From Bacteroidales bacterium (GTDB lineage: Bacteria; Bacteroidota; Bacteroidia; Bacteroidales; Muribaculaceae): DNA of 64,000 bases. Each line of letters opens with the position of its first letter. The stretch's first letter is position 1. Under the pieces are notes generated by a model. It saw only the letters and a program-made list of their open reading frames with translations, was not told the DNA's origin and did no database searches. The DNA lies in the NCBI GenBank assembly GCA_015061005.1, contig SUXJ01000004.1, positions 62,001 to 126,000 on the forward strand, written 5' to 3'. Below are positions 1-9,294 of the stretch, in pieces. The position numbers and the translations under genes are program-made.

Positions 1-1009
1 AGGTGGAACCTGCGGCAGCCTGTAATGCGGCGGAGGCTGCATCGTGGGCGACGGTCATGGATTCTGACATTGTGGTCTTGTCAAGGGTCCATGCGCGGCT
101 AACGTTGGCGAGGTTGATACCGGGAGCCTGGGCGGAGATGATGGCGTTTTCTGATTCGAGGGCGCCTTCTTCGTTCCATGTGAAGTCAGATACTTCCCAT
201 GTGGTATCGTCCATGCGAGTAACTACCAAGGGGTTCATGAAGCGGAAGCCTTCAGTAGTGAAGATGCCGTTGCCCTTCACTGTTTGAGCGTAGGGGTTGG
301 TAGAGAGGTAGGGCACAACTGAGGGGACGCCGGTAGCGAATGCTGCCATGTCATAGCGAGCTCCTGTGGCCTTTTCTGTGAGGCAAAGGGTGGTGAACTT
401 CTTGGAGAAAGAGTTACGAATATCGCTGATTGACTTGAGGTAGGCTTGAGGGTCGGTGTCGGCAGGGAGGCGGTGGAGCCAAGCAATGAGGCTGCGCTTC
501 TTGCCCATCAGGCGGATAGATTGACCATCATTGTCCATGAGGAGAAACTCATAATCGCCTTCGTGGCCATAGCCGGTTTCGTCAATGTCTTCTTTTCTGT
601 CGTTAATCGGAGCATCTTTGCCTATGATATTTGCCGGGTCGGAGAAGATGTGGAAGAGTGTGTTGAACGAGTTGAATGAGAGCACCGTACCATTGTCGGA
701 TATTACGTCCCACAGCGATTTTTCGCTCTTGTAAGTGCTGCCAATCCATTTGTGGTCAGTGTGGAACACCACGGCACCATCTGCAGTGAACTCGCAGACG
801 AAAACGTAGCCGGGTTCGTCATGGTTTGCGAAGTATTGGAACTCCCAGATGCCGCCATCTGCGCAGAGAGCATCGGCGTAGTCTTGTTTGCTCTGTTCGA
901 GGCGTTCGGCAGCAGATTGGTCGAAGATACTGCCGGCAGATTCTTCGCAAGAGCTCATTGAGAGCGATGCGGCAGCCAACAGAGGTATGATATAAAGTTT
1001 CTTGTTCAT
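1..1009 (-). CDS. DUF4302-type lipoprotein, 3' end cut by window edge
   Basis: At least 336 codons are open from the ATG at 1009 to the left edge, so the C-terminus lies outside the window. The N-terminus is a lipoprotein signal with a cysteine after Leu-Ser-Met-Ser-Ser, followed by acidic residues typical of Bacteroidota surface lipoproteins. The body resembles DUF4302, a family of unknown function that habitually follows a SusC/SusD pair and a zinc-metallopeptidase lipoprotein, which is the arrangement here. It lies 36 nt downstream of the metallopeptidase and is probably the fourth gene of that operon. A role in surface capture of a peptide or metal-containing substrate is inferred from context only. 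Confidence 0.75.
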   Translation of the reverse strand, partial: MNKKLYIIPLLAAASLSMSSCEESAGSIFDQSAAERLEQSKQDYADALCADGGIWEFQYFANHDEPGYVFVCEFTADGAVVFHTDHKWIGSTYKSEKSLWDVISDNGTVLSFNSFNTLFHIFSDPANIIGKDAPINDRKEDIDETGYGHEGDYEFLLMDNDGQSIRLMGKKRSLIAWLHRLPADTDPQAYLKSISDIRNSFSKKFTTLCLTEKATGARYDMAAFATGVPSVVPYLSTNPYAQTVKGNGIFTTEGFRFMNPLVVTRMDDTTWEVSDFTWNEEGALESENAIISAQAPGINLANVSRAWTLDKTTMSESMTVAHDAASAALQAAAGST

Positions 1010-1045
1010 AAGAATGCTTCGAAGTTAATTAAGGGGGTGGGTGAA

Positions 1046-2212
1046 TTATTCAACTGCATCGATTTCAGCACGGAGAGCTTCGATGTCGAAGTTCTGCTGG
1101 CGAGTTTGCACGATTTCACGGAGTTTGTCGAAGTCGAGGTCCCATTCGTCCTTGAACCAAGTGCGCACGATGTTTTGCTTGGTGAGAATCATATCGCGGC
1201 CGTCGATTTGGTCGTTATCGGTCACGGGGAAGATCCCACCCTCGATTGTGGTGTTCATCTTTTCGAGATATGCTTCAACCTGAGCCACGGTGTAGAACAC
1301 TTCATTCTTTTCGCCAATCATGCAGGGACGGTTTGTCCAGTCTTTTTCCTCAGAGGTGAGGAAGTAGGTTTTTTCTTCGGGCTTGGTGACATCGGCAAGG
1401 TAGTAGTAGCAATAGTAGGGCGAATCGCTGCCGCCGATTGATTCCTCTTCTTCAGCACCGGTGGTCCAGCCTTGGTCGGCCATCCAGAGGATGAGATCGA
1501 GCTGTTCTTGAGGGCGAGTGAGATAGTTGGCGATGGTTTCAGCAAAGTCTTCGCGAGCTTCGGAAGAAGCGTAGGGAGTAATCAATCCCTGAGAGGCCAT
1601 CAGGCCGATGGGTTTACTCTGCCAAGAGCCGGAGTCGTAGCGACCGGTGCTGAGGAGGTTGAACTCAGTGGGGTAGCTCTTGGTTTGGTGAAGAATGTGG
1701 CCGAACTCATGGTGCATGGTGCGGAAATAGTACTCGTTGAGCTGGTTGATGTCATTGAGGTTCATTTCGTTGACCTTGAAGAGAGTCACCTTCAAGCCAC
1801 CTTCGGCGAGACCGAGGATTTCGGTGCCGGTAGAGGGGTTATAGGCAGGAGAGCCGATAAGGTGAAGGATGCGGGGACCATAGGTCTTGAGGAAGTCAAT
1901 GCCGCAGTGCTCTTTGTAGGTGTCGAACCAGAGGTACTTGGTCAGCAGACAGAGATCGCGAGCGTTATCGAAAGTGGCGGGCACGAGATTATAGTTCATG
2001 TCGCTTTCGATGTCTTCCATGCGATACTTGAATTCGAGGTTATAGGGGAGGAGGAAGTTTTGTTCCACCCATTTGTCGAACTTGTAGGTGTAGCCGTTGG
2101 GATCAACGGGTTCGGGATCGGTCGGGAAGATAGTGGGACCGAGCTCTTCTTCGTAGCAGGAAGCAAGCGAGAGAGCGCAGGCTGCCATGAGAAGGATTTT
2201 ATGAAGTTTCAT
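1046..2212 (-). CDS. Putative zinc-binding metallopeptidase lipoprotein
   Basis: This 388-aa protein begins with a lipoprotein signal (lipobox Leu-Ala-Ser-Cys, Cys19) and has a gluzincin-type motif HEFGH at residues 168-172, preceded by another His. It fits the Bacteroidota 'putative zinc-binding metallopeptidase' lipoproteins (Peptidase_Mx1-like) encoded beside SusC/SusD. It probably acts on the cell surface on a protein substrate or a host glycoprotein; the substrate is unknown. The ATG at 2212 lies 37 nt after the SusD stop, and the lipoprotein signal starts directly at this Met. Third gene of a four-gene minus-strand operon. Confidence 0.85.
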   Translation of the reverse strand: MKLHKILLMAACALSLASCYEEELGPTIFPTDPEPVDPNGYTYKFDKWVEQNFLLPYNLEFKYRMEDIESDMNYNLVPATFDNARDLCLLTKYLWFDTYKEHCGIDFLKTYGPRILHLIGSPAYNPSTGTEILGLAEGGLKVTLFKVNEMNLNDINQLNEYYFRTMHHEFGHILHQTKSYPTEFNLLSTGRYDSGSWQSKPIGLMASQGLITPYASSEAREDFAETIANYLTRPQEQLDLILWMADQGWTTGAEEEESIGGSDSPYYCYYYLADVTKPEEKTYFLTSEEKDWTNRPCMIGEKNEVFYTVAQVEAYLEKMNTTIEGGIFPVTDNDQIDGRDMILTKQNIVRTWFKDEWDLDFDKLREIVQTRQQNFDIEALRAEIDAVE

Positions 2213-2249
2213 AATTGAGTTGATTCGTTGAAAGTAGGTGAAACAATGA

Positions 2250-4004
2250 TTATTCGGAAATCAAGACCAATTCGTCGGGCGACTGAACGGTGTCGTTAAC
2301 GTCACCCTTGCGAACGTTGGGTTGCATGCCGGCTGCCACCACTTCGGCAGGGATTTGCACTGCGCGACGGGGGTCGTCGAGAGTGAGGTAGTCCATGGTG
2401 TGATACATGGGAGCTACGTTGTTGCCGATCTTGTGAGCGATTTCAATGCCGTAGCGCTTGATGTCGAGGAAACGGAATCCGAGGTGGATGGTTTCGATGC
2501 GGCGGAAGTGTTGAACGCATTGCAGTACGGGCATGATAGCGTCAACGCTAACCTTTGCGTCGCTTTCGGGGCAAACGAGGTCGATGTTGATGGGTTTGGC
2601 GATGCCGTATTTCGCCTTGCTGCTATAAAAAGTAGTGATATTTTCGAGAGTGAGGTCAACGAAGCGATCTTCGTAACCTACGGCCGAGGGACAGTCGCGA
2701 CGAGCCTTTTCCCAAATGCTGAGGTCATCGATACAGCCCTGAACATCGCCGAGGAATAGCTTTGCTTCAGCACGCACAAGGAGAGTTTCTTCACCGTAGA
2801 ACTCGCGACGAGTGTGGTGAGGATAACCGATGCCGGCGATTTTGTCGGTGTATTCGAACTGTTCGTCAACGTTGCCGAACATTACGTAGCCGTATTCAGA
2901 CTTGCCGTTAGTGCCGCAAATGCCATTGAAGCAGGGGTGCATAGTGAAGCTGCCGCCTTTGCCGTTAGACTGTGTCCATTGGAAACTTGACCATGCCGGG
3001 CTTGAGCCGTGAATGGTTGCGTTGAGAGCGTCGCGAACAACGCCGTAGCGGTAGCCTGACGCATATTTGCGGAGCATCAGAGAGTAAACGGGCATAAGCA
3101 GGAAGTTGGTCTGCTTGTCCATGCCGTTCTGATAGAGACCGAAGTCGGATACATAGTAGAAGTTTCCGAGTTGAGTCCAAATGTCGCTCATGTAGGGCGT
3201 GGGATCCATATCGGGACCACCGAATACCTTGTCGGCATATTCAAGAGCCTTTTCGTACTGACGAGTGAAGAGGTAGTAGCGAGCGGCGAATGCGTTTGCG
3301 GCAGTGGTGTTGAAGTGGTACTTCTGGATTTCGTAGATGTTGTTGTTGATGTTGGGGAGAGCCTCGGTGAGGTCCTTTTCAATCATCGCATAGGTTTCGG
3401 CGAGAGTGCCGCGTTCGTAGTGAGGCTTCACTGTTACCTCGGGCTTGGTCACGTAGGGGATGCCAAGGAGGGTTTTGTTTTTCGCTTCGCCGGAGTAGGG
3501 CATGCAGAAGATTTGAGCCAGGATGAAGTGGTTATAAGCGCGGAGGATTTGAGCTTCAGCGCGAATGGCCTTTTGGGTATCGTCGAGCTTGCCGTTTTCA
3601 GTTTCCCATTTGTCGAGGATTTCGAGTGCAGCGTTGCAATATGCGATAGAGTTGTAGTAACCTTCCCAGAGGTTTGAGGGGGTGTCGGCCCCAGTGCTGC
3701 TAACGCATTGCTCCCAGCGGAACATTTCTTCGTCGCCACGGTCGTAGGAACTGAGGTTATAGTGAACGCCTTGGTTGCCTTCACCTTCAGGAGAGTTGTT
3801 GTCTTCGAGGTTGTCGGTCATGAGCTCAAGCGGCCACGAGTATGCCACAGAGGGATAAGCGGCGTTCATGAGCATGCGCACCTGTTCGGTTGTCTTGATG
3901 TCGACGCGTGTGTCGGTAGGTGTGTCCAAGAATCCGGAGCAAGAAGAACTCAGAGTCAGGGCTGCAACTCCCGCGAGGGTGTATATGATGTTTTTGATTT
4001 TCAT
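2250..4004 (-). CDS. SusD/RagB-family nutrient-binding lipoprotein
   Basis: This 584-aa protein has a lipoprotein signal ending Leu-Ser-Ser-Ser-Cys followed by Ser-Gly-Phe-Leu-Asp, the usual SusD start. TPR-like helical segments fill the first half, and a C-terminal stretch contains the family's 'RFLDIKRYG' signature. SusD proteins form the surface lid on a SusC barrel and bind the ligand. The gene starts 15 nt after the SusC stop. Because its companions are a metallopeptidase and DUF4302 rather than glycosidases, the ligand is more likely a peptide or glycopeptide than a polysaccharide; this is inference. Confidence 0.93.
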   Translation of the reverse strand: MKIKNIIYTLAGVAALTLSSSCSGFLDTPTDTRVDIKTTEQVRMLMNAAYPSVAYSWPLELMTDNLEDNNSPEGEGNQGVHYNLSSYDRGDEEMFRWEQCVSSTGADTPSNLWEGYYNSIAYCNAALEILDKWETENGKLDDTQKAIRAEAQILRAYNHFILAQIFCMPYSGEAKNKTLLGIPYVTKPEVTVKPHYERGTLAETYAMIEKDLTEALPNINNNIYEIQKYHFNTTAANAFAARYYLFTRQYEKALEYADKVFGGPDMDPTPYMSDIWTQLGNFYYVSDFGLYQNGMDKQTNFLLMPVYSLMLRKYASGYRYGVVRDALNATIHGSSPAWSSFQWTQSNGKGGSFTMHPCFNGICGTNGKSEYGYVMFGNVDEQFEYTDKIAGIGYPHHTRREFYGEETLLVRAEAKLFLGDVQGCIDDLSIWEKARRDCPSAVGYEDRFVDLTLENITTFYSSKAKYGIAKPINIDLVCPESDAKVSVDAIMPVLQCVQHFRRIETIHLGFRFLDIKRYGIEIAHKIGNNVAPMYHTMDYLTLDDPRRAVQIPAEVVAAGMQPNVRKGDVNDTVQSPDELVLISE

Positions 4005-4019
4005 AATTCAACGAGAGGA

Positions 4020-7000
4020 TTAAAGGCCGAAGCGCAGGGTGAATGTGAACTGTTTGGGGTTGGGGCTTGCAACACCGCCGGAGTTAACGAACTCAGGGTC
4101 TTGACCTTGGAGTTTCTTGTCGGAGTAGCAGAGCCAGATGTCAGTAGCGGCGAGCTTGAGCGACGCATTGCTGATGCGCAAGGCGCGAGTCCAAGAAGTC
4201 GGGAACTGATAAGTGAGAGAGATTTCTTTCAAGCGAATGAAGTCGCCCTTTGCAACGCGTTCGGTAGAGTAGTTGTAGGCATTATAGCCGTAGCCGATCT
4301 GTGTGTTGTTGTAAACCTGACGGCGCGAAGCGATTGCGGGGATGTTGGTGAAGTCTTCGTCACCGGCTTGTACCCAGCGGTCCATGAATTCGCGAGGCAT
4401 AGCGTCGAGGTCGCTATAAGAAGCGGAGAATGCCGGATCGAGGCGAACTTTAGAGCCGAATGAGTAGGTGAAGAACACGTTGAGGTTGAGGTTCTTCCAG
4501 CGAATGTTGTTGCCGAAGCCACCGGTGAAAGGAGGATCTACGGGACCTTCATATTTGAGGAAGTCGAGTTTTTCCCATTCTTGGAAGTTGATATTGTAGG
4601 TGGTTTCTTCACCGTTTTCGTTGATAACGATGGGCAGACCGTCTTCGGTCAATCCAACGAAGGGGATTGAGAAGATTGAGCGCACGGGGTAGCCTTCGAG
4701 AGCGAAGCCGGAGCTCTGCACGAGGTCGATTACGCGAGAACGAGACTTGAGGTCGGTAATGGTGTTCTTGGCGTAAGAGAAGGTCAAGTCAGTGGTCCAG
4801 TTCCAGTCGCGAGTGACGATGTTTTGAGTTGACAGAGTGAATTCCACACCGTGGCTCTTCATTGTTGCCACGTTAGCCCACTTGCCGATTTCACCGCCAA
4901 CACCTTCAGTGTAGATGTAGCCGATAAGGTCGAAGTTGTTACGCTTGTACCAGTCGAATACGAGGTTGATGCGGTTGTTGAGGAAACCGAGGTCGGCACC
5001 TACGTTGATTTCGTGTTTCTTTTCGTAGGTGAGTTCGGAGTTGGCGAGAGAACTGAGGATGAGGGCCTGTTCGTAGGCATCAGTGTCCTGACGCCAAGGA
5101 CGTGAGGGATAGTAGAGAGCGAGAGCATTGGAAACGTTGGCAGGGCCGGCATCGGCGGTCAGTGAGTAACCGGCGCGGATTTTAGCAGTTGCCAACACGG
5201 GGTTTGCGAACCATGATTCAGCGTCGAGGTTCCATGCACCGGAGATGTTCCAAGTGGGGAGCCAACGACTCTGAGTTGCACGGCCGAGTTTGTTAGAACC
5301 TTCATAACGGAAAGTACCGTTGATGATGTAGCGGTTGTCGAACATGAACGATGCGTTGACGTAGTAAGCGAGCTGGCGAGCAGCGGTGCGGTCATCGGCG
5401 TAGTATGAGCCGTTTTCTTCGTTCATTTGCTTGAAGAGACGCCAATCGAAGAAGGGGAGGTTGCCGTTGTCGTAGCAGATGCCCCAACCTTGGAATGATT
5501 CGCTGTGGCGGTCGATCTTAGATGCTTCGAAACCGGCAGTTGCATTCAAGAGATACTTGTCGGCGAAGTTTTTGTTGTAGGTGGCAGTTGCGCGGAAGTC
5601 AACTTGCTTGATAGAGAAGAGATTGTGGTAGAGAATACCGCCCTTGGGGAGCACTGTTTGAGGCAGTGAGTTGGGATCATCCGGGTCGCGATAGAGGTAG
5701 GGGTTGCTATTACGGATAGTAGCATTTTCAGGATAGATACCTGCGCGATACGCCATGGCTTGGTTAGAGTTGTCGTACACGTAGTGTTCCTGTTGAGTTG
5801 AGCTGTAACGGAACGAACCGAGGGCGCGGAGAGTGAGGCCGACGATGGGTTTGTATTCGAGTTCGCCTTGGAACTTCACATCGACCATTTCGTTGGTGAT
5901 GTAGTTGTTGTCAAGTTCATCGAAGATGTTGAAGTCGGCGTAGTTACGAGTGAGAGTGGAGTGAGGGTCAGTGGTACGCGAAGTATTGAGCGCGTAGCTG
6001 AAGGGGTTGATGTCGAATGAACGGCTTACGTTACCGCTAACTACGTCGACATCTTGGCTGAGAGTACCGGGCGCTTTCTGGCTGCGGTAGCTGTCGTTGG
6101 TACGGAGAGTGAATTTGAGTTGCTTGGAGAGGTTATAAGATGCGTTAGCGTTGAATACGTAACGGTCAACAGAGCTTGACTTGGTCCAACCCGGGTCGTT
6201 CATGTAGGAGAACGAAGTGTAGAAATTACCCTTGTCGGTACCGCCGCTGACGCTGACGTTGTGAGTTTGCATCAATACGTCGTTGAAGAGGAGGTCGAAC
6301 CAGTCGGTATTGCGCATTTCTGCCTGCTGGAGGTAGCGGTTGCGTGCCTCGGGAGTGTTTTCGAGGGCGTATTTACCGGTGGTGGGGTCGTAGGTGTTGA
6401 TGAGCTTATACATGGTGCCATATACACCGCTTGAACTTGCGTTGGCCAAGGAAGCGAAGTTGAGCCAACCTTTGGCTTCCATTTCCTTGTAGATACCCAT
6501 CTGCTCCTGAGAGTTGCTGATGTTGAAGTTGCGGTAAGAAGGCTTCATGCGGTAGGTGAGTTCGCCCATGTAATTAATAGAGGTGTGGCCCGAGCGACCT
6601 TGCTTGGTTGTTACGACGATCACACCCGCCATAGCGCGCGCACCGTAGATTGAGGTTGCGGAACCGTCCTTAAGAATCTGGAATGTTTCGATGTCGTCGG
6701 CGTTAAGGCCTGCGATTGCAGATGCAATCATTGTTGTTGCGTCACCTGAAGAAAGCGCGTCAGCGTCGATTTCAACGTTGTCTTCCAAGGGCACACCGTC
6801 GATAACCCAGAGGGGTTTTGAAGAACCGTAGATAGAAGTTGCACCACGCACGCGAATTTTCGGGGCGGTACCGAATGTGCCGCTGACGTTTTGCACGCTC
6901 ACACCGGCTGCACGTCCGCTCAGTGAGCGAGAAATGTCGGTTACACCGCTGAGAAGGCTTTCTTCAGCATTGATTTTGGTGGTTGCACCGGTGAAGAGTC

Positions 7001-7343
7001 GTTTGTCAGTGTTGCCCATACCGAGAGCCACGACTTCTTCGAGCATAGTGGCTGAAGTTTCCATTTCGATATGGAGGGGTTTTGTTGAGGCCTTAACCTG
7101 CACGGTTTCGAGACCAACGAAGGTTACTTCGAGAACGGATTTCTCAGAAGGGACGCGGAGCGAGAATTTGCCGTCAACGTCGGTTGAAGTCGCCACTTTG
7201 GCGTTGCTCTTGAGTTTAACGGTCGCACCGATTACCGGTTCTTGCAGTGCTTTGTCGATAACAGTACCCGTCACGGTTATTTCCGCGGCGAGACCTAAAG
7301 ACGACAAAAGCATGAGAAGCAGTATAGCGTAATGTTTACCCAT
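4020..7343 (-). CDS. SusC/RagA-family TonB-linked outer-membrane protein
   Basis: This 1107-aa protein has, in order, a signal peptide (about residues 1-20), a carboxypeptidase-D-regulatory-like domain (about 22-95, with GTVIDKALQEPVIGATV), a TonB plug domain (about 105-250, with the RVRGATSIYG and LWVIDGVPLED signatures) and a long beta-barrel ending in Phe-Gly-Leu. It imports the ligand delivered by the SusD lid using TonB energy. It is the first gene of the operon. A good promoter (-7 box 7430-7437, -33 box 7458-7461, 20-bp spacing) lies upstream, giving a leader of about 80 nt. No sigma/anti-sigma or hybrid two-component regulator is encoded beside it. Confidence 0.95.
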   Translation of the reverse strand: MGKHYAILLLMLLSSLGLAAEITVTGTVIDKALQEPVIGATVKLKSNAKVATSTDVDGKFSLRVPSEKSVLEVTFVGLETVQVKASTKPLHIEMETSATMLEEVVALGMGNTDKRLFTGATTKINAEESLLSGVTDISRSLSGRAAGVSVQNVSGTFGTAPKIRVRGATSIYGSSKPLWVIDGVPLEDNVEIDADALSSGDATTMIASAIAGLNADDIETFQILKDGSATSIYGARAMAGVIVVTTKQGRSGHTSINYMGELTYRMKPSYRNFNISNSQEQMGIYKEMEAKGWLNFASLANASSSGVYGTMYKLINTYDPTTGKYALENTPEARNRYLQQAEMRNTDWFDLLFNDVLMQTHNVSVSGGTDKGNFYTSFSYMNDPGWTKSSSVDRYVFNANASYNLSKQLKFTLRTNDSYRSQKAPGTLSQDVDVVSGNVSRSFDINPFSYALNTSRTTDPHSTLTRNYADFNIFDELDNNYITNEMVDVKFQGELEYKPIVGLTLRALGSFRYSSTQQEHYVYDNSNQAMAYRAGIYPENATIRNSNPYLYRDPDDPNSLPQTVLPKGGILYHNLFSIKQVDFRATATYNKNFADKYLLNATAGFEASKIDRHSESFQGWGICYDNGNLPFFDWRLFKQMNEENGSYYADDRTAARQLAYYVNASFMFDNRYIINGTFRYEGSNKLGRATQSRWLPTWNISGAWNLDAESWFANPVLATAKIRAGYSLTADAGPANVSNALALYYPSRPWRQDTDAYEQALILSSLANSELTYEKKHEINVGADLGFLNNRINLVFDWYKRNNFDLIGYIYTEGVGGEIGKWANVATMKSHGVEFTLSTQNIVTRDWNWTTDLTFSYAKNTITDLKSRSRVIDLVQSSGFALEGYPVRSIFSIPFVGLTEDGLPIVINENGEETTYNINFQEWEKLDFLKYEGPVDPPFTGGFGNNIRWKNLNLNVFFTYSFGSKVRLDPAFSASYSDLDAMPREFMDRWVQAGDEDFTNIPAIASRRQVYNNTQIGYGYNAYNYSTERVAKGDFIRLKEISLTYQFPTSWTRALRISNASLKLAATDIWLCYSDKKLQGQDPEFVNSGGVASPNPKQFTFTLRFGL

Positions 7344-7429
7344 GTTTTATAAAAATGTGATAATTGTTAATTTTCCGAATTAGCGGATTTACCTATTTGG
7401 TGAATGAATAATATTGTATTTGGAAAGCG

Positions 7430-7461
7430 CAAATTTAAGACTTTTTTCACAATGAAACAAA
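7430..7461 (-). promoter_or_regulatory. Promoter of the SusC/SusD/metallopeptidase operon
   Basis: On the minus strand TAAATTTG (7430-7437) matches the Bacteroidota -7 box TAnnTTTG, and TTTG (7458-7461) lies 20 bp upstream as a -33 box. The start of transcription should be near 7426, about 80 nt before the SusC ATG. Confidence 0.7.
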
Positions 7462-7584
7462 ATTTCGTGAATAAATTAACATGAAAAGGTCAAAATTCCT
7501 TGTGAATGGCAACTTTTTGAAAAGTAAAAAGTGGTTTTAATTACAAAATGCCAAAAATTTTAGCCTATTATCGATAATAATATG

Positions 7585-7592
7585 TAACTTTG
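7585..7592 (+). promoter_or_regulatory. -7 box of the phosphatase/permease operon
   Basis: TAACTTTG fits TAnnTTTG. It places the transcript start near 7596, which excludes a TTG at 7590 as initiator and supports the ATG at 7623. No clear -33 box is visible. Confidence 0.6.
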
Positions 7593-7622
7593 CTGAGCAA
7601 TAAAGCAAAAAGCAACAAAAAT

Positions 7623-8129
7623 ATGGAAAAGCATAAATTTGAAGAATTGAAGACCAAGGATAAGATAGGTGTTTTATTTGTTTGTCTTGGGAATATTTGT
7701 CGCAGTCCGGCGGCGGAAGCTATGTTTAGAACCGTGGTCGAGCAGCGTGGGGATTCGGCGAGGTTTGAACTTGATTCGGCCGGGACCACGGCATATCATT
7801 CAGGGCAGCAGCCTGACAAACGCATGCGCGTGCATGCTCTGCAGCGCGGCATCAGGCTGGAACACGTGTGTCGGCGTGTTCAGGCAGATGATTTCGAGCG
7901 ATTTGATGTTATAGTCGGCATGGATGCATCGAATTTGCAAAATCTCAGGCAGATGGCTCCGTCGGTGGAGGCTGCGCGAAAAATCGTTGGCATGGCCGAG
8001 TTTTTTTCTGCCGGTTCGCGATATGATTGTGTGCCCGACCCTTATTATGAAGGAGCAGAAGGCTTTGAACTCGTTTTGGATTTGCTTGATGAGGCATGCG
8101 TAAATCTGTATGAAGAGCTCACGGTATGA
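7623..8129 (+). CDS. Low-molecular-weight protein-tyrosine phosphatase
   Basis: From the ATG at 7623 the protein is 168 aa. The phosphate-binding loop CLGNICRS (nucleophile Cys21, Arg27) is at the N-terminus and the general acid lies in VPDPYY (Asp139), the two hallmarks of the family. It hydrolyses phosphotyrosine, or arginine phosphate in some bacteria; the target is unknown. An in-frame TTG at 7590 would add 11 residues but sits inside the promoter, so it is rejected. The last 20 nt overlap the following permease gene, suggesting translational coupling. No capsule tyrosine kinase is encoded nearby. Confidence 0.92.
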   Translation: MEKHKFEELKTKDKIGVLFVCLGNICRSPAAEAMFRTVVEQRGDSARFELDSAGTTAYHSGQQPDKRMRVHALQRGIRLEHVCRRVQADDFERFDVIVGMDASNLQNLRQMAPSVEAARKIVGMAEFFSAGSRYDCVPDPYYEGAEGFELVLDLLDEACVNLYEELTV

Positions 8130-9294
8130 ATTGATGTTGGCGCGCCGCTTGGGTTGGAAACCCGATGAGCGTCGAAAGGTTTCGCCGGCGGTGGGAGTCG
8201 CAGTGACCGGAGTGGCATTGTCGATGATCGTGATGCTGCTTGCCGTGGCAATCGTTTCCGGCTTCAAAGAAGAGGTGAGTGCTCGGGCGTTTTCTGCCGG
8301 AGATGCCATCTTGGTGAGTGCGTATGACGATTTCGGTGGGAAATGTGCATTTGATTCCGTCGAGGTGCTTTCTGCGTTGGACCTTCCCGAAGATGCGGTA
8401 GTTGTTGGTCGCACATCGGTAGAGGGTATATTGAAGCCTGCGGAAAGTTTTCTTGGCGTTAGTTTTCAGAGTTCGTTGTCTGTGGGTGCGGACTCGCTGA
8501 TAAATATATCGCCGACAATGGCGTTGAAACTCAGATTGAAACCGGGAGATAAGATACCTGCATATTTTGTGATTGACAATCGCCTGCGTACTCGTACGCT
8601 GACGGTTAGCGCGATTTATCAGAGCGGACTTGCCGAGCATGATGAGGTCGTGGCATATTGCTCGCCGTCGTTACCTGAAAAATTGCTTGGTTTGCAGCCC
8701 GGACAGGTTCAGGCTCTCGGTATCAATGGGATTTCTGCTGAGGAGATTGAGCCCTTGGCGCAAGAGGTTTATTCTGATTTGTTGACGGCGTATTATTCAG
8801 GGAGACTGAGCGGCGCATACGGAGTGCAAACCATCTATGAGTCACAACCGGCTTTTTTTACGTGGCTTGGGTTGCTTGATACGAATGTGGTGGTTATTAT
8901 AGTGTTGATGAGCGCAGTGGCAGCATTCACCATCATCAGTTCGCTCTTTATTATTATATTGGAGCGAGTAAAAACAATTGGATTGCTTAAGGCTTTGGGC
9001 GCAACGAATCGGGAGGTTCACCGCGTGTTTATGCTCATGGCAGAGCGTCTGGTTATTCGCGGTTTGCTGATTGGCAATGTGGTAGGTCTCGGACTTATTG
9101 CGATGCAGTATTGGACCCATATCGTGCCGTTAGATCCGGCATCGTACTTTGTTGAGTATGTGCCGGTGCGATTTTCGTTTGTTGGAGTGTTGATGCTGAA
9201 TGCGGGAGCAGCAGTGCTGAGTTGGCTCGTTTTGATGCTTCCGGCAGCAGTGATCAGTCGAATCTCTCCGGCAACGACTATGCGTTATGAATAG
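8110..9294 (+). CDS. FtsX/LolC-E-type ABC transporter permease
   Basis: This 394-aa protein has one transmembrane segment near residues 27-50, a large periplasmic domain, and three C-terminal segments with the FtsX-like signature KTIGLLKALGATNREV (about residues 285-305), ending SPATTMRYE as is common in LolC/LolE/MacB-type permeases. Such permeases work with a LolD-like ATPase, here encoded elsewhere, to extract lipoproteins or lipids from the inner membrane. The start at 8110 overlaps the phosphatase gene by 20 nt; an in-frame ATG at 8134 is an alternative. The 3' end overlaps the convergent folA by 10 bp. The exact cargo cannot be told from sequence. Confidence 0.85.
   Translation: MKSSRYELMLARRLGWKPDERRKVSPAVGVAVTGVALSMIVMLLAVAIVSGFKEEVSARAFSAGDAILVSAYDDFGGKCAFDSVEVLSALDLPEDAVVVGRTSVEGILKPAESFLGVSFQSSLSVGADSLINISPTMALKLRLKPGDKIPAYFVIDNRLRTRTLTVSAIYQSGLAEHDEVVAYCSPSLPEKLLGLQPGQVQALGINGISAEEIEPLAQEVYSDLLTAYYSGRLSGAYGVQTIYESQPAFFTWLGLLDTNVVVIIVLMSAVAAFTIISSLFIIILERVKTIGLLKALGATNREVHRVFMLMAERLVIRGLLIGNVVGLGLIAMQYWTHIVPLDPASYFVEYVPVRFSFVGVLMLNAGAAVLSWLVLMLPAAVISRISPATTMRYE

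Noticed and set aside
1472-2218. Long plus-strand frame of 248 codons
   Set aside because: It is exactly antisense to the metallopeptidase gene, whose lipoprotein signal and HEFGH motif are clear; the plus frame shows no domain.
4020-7343. Possible frameshift or split in the first SusC gene
   Set aside because: The frame is continuous over 1107 codons with all domains in order.
7590-7622. TTG start extending the tyrosine phosphatase by 11 residues
   Set aside because: The TTG overlaps the -7 box at 7585-7592 and would lie upstream of the transcript start.
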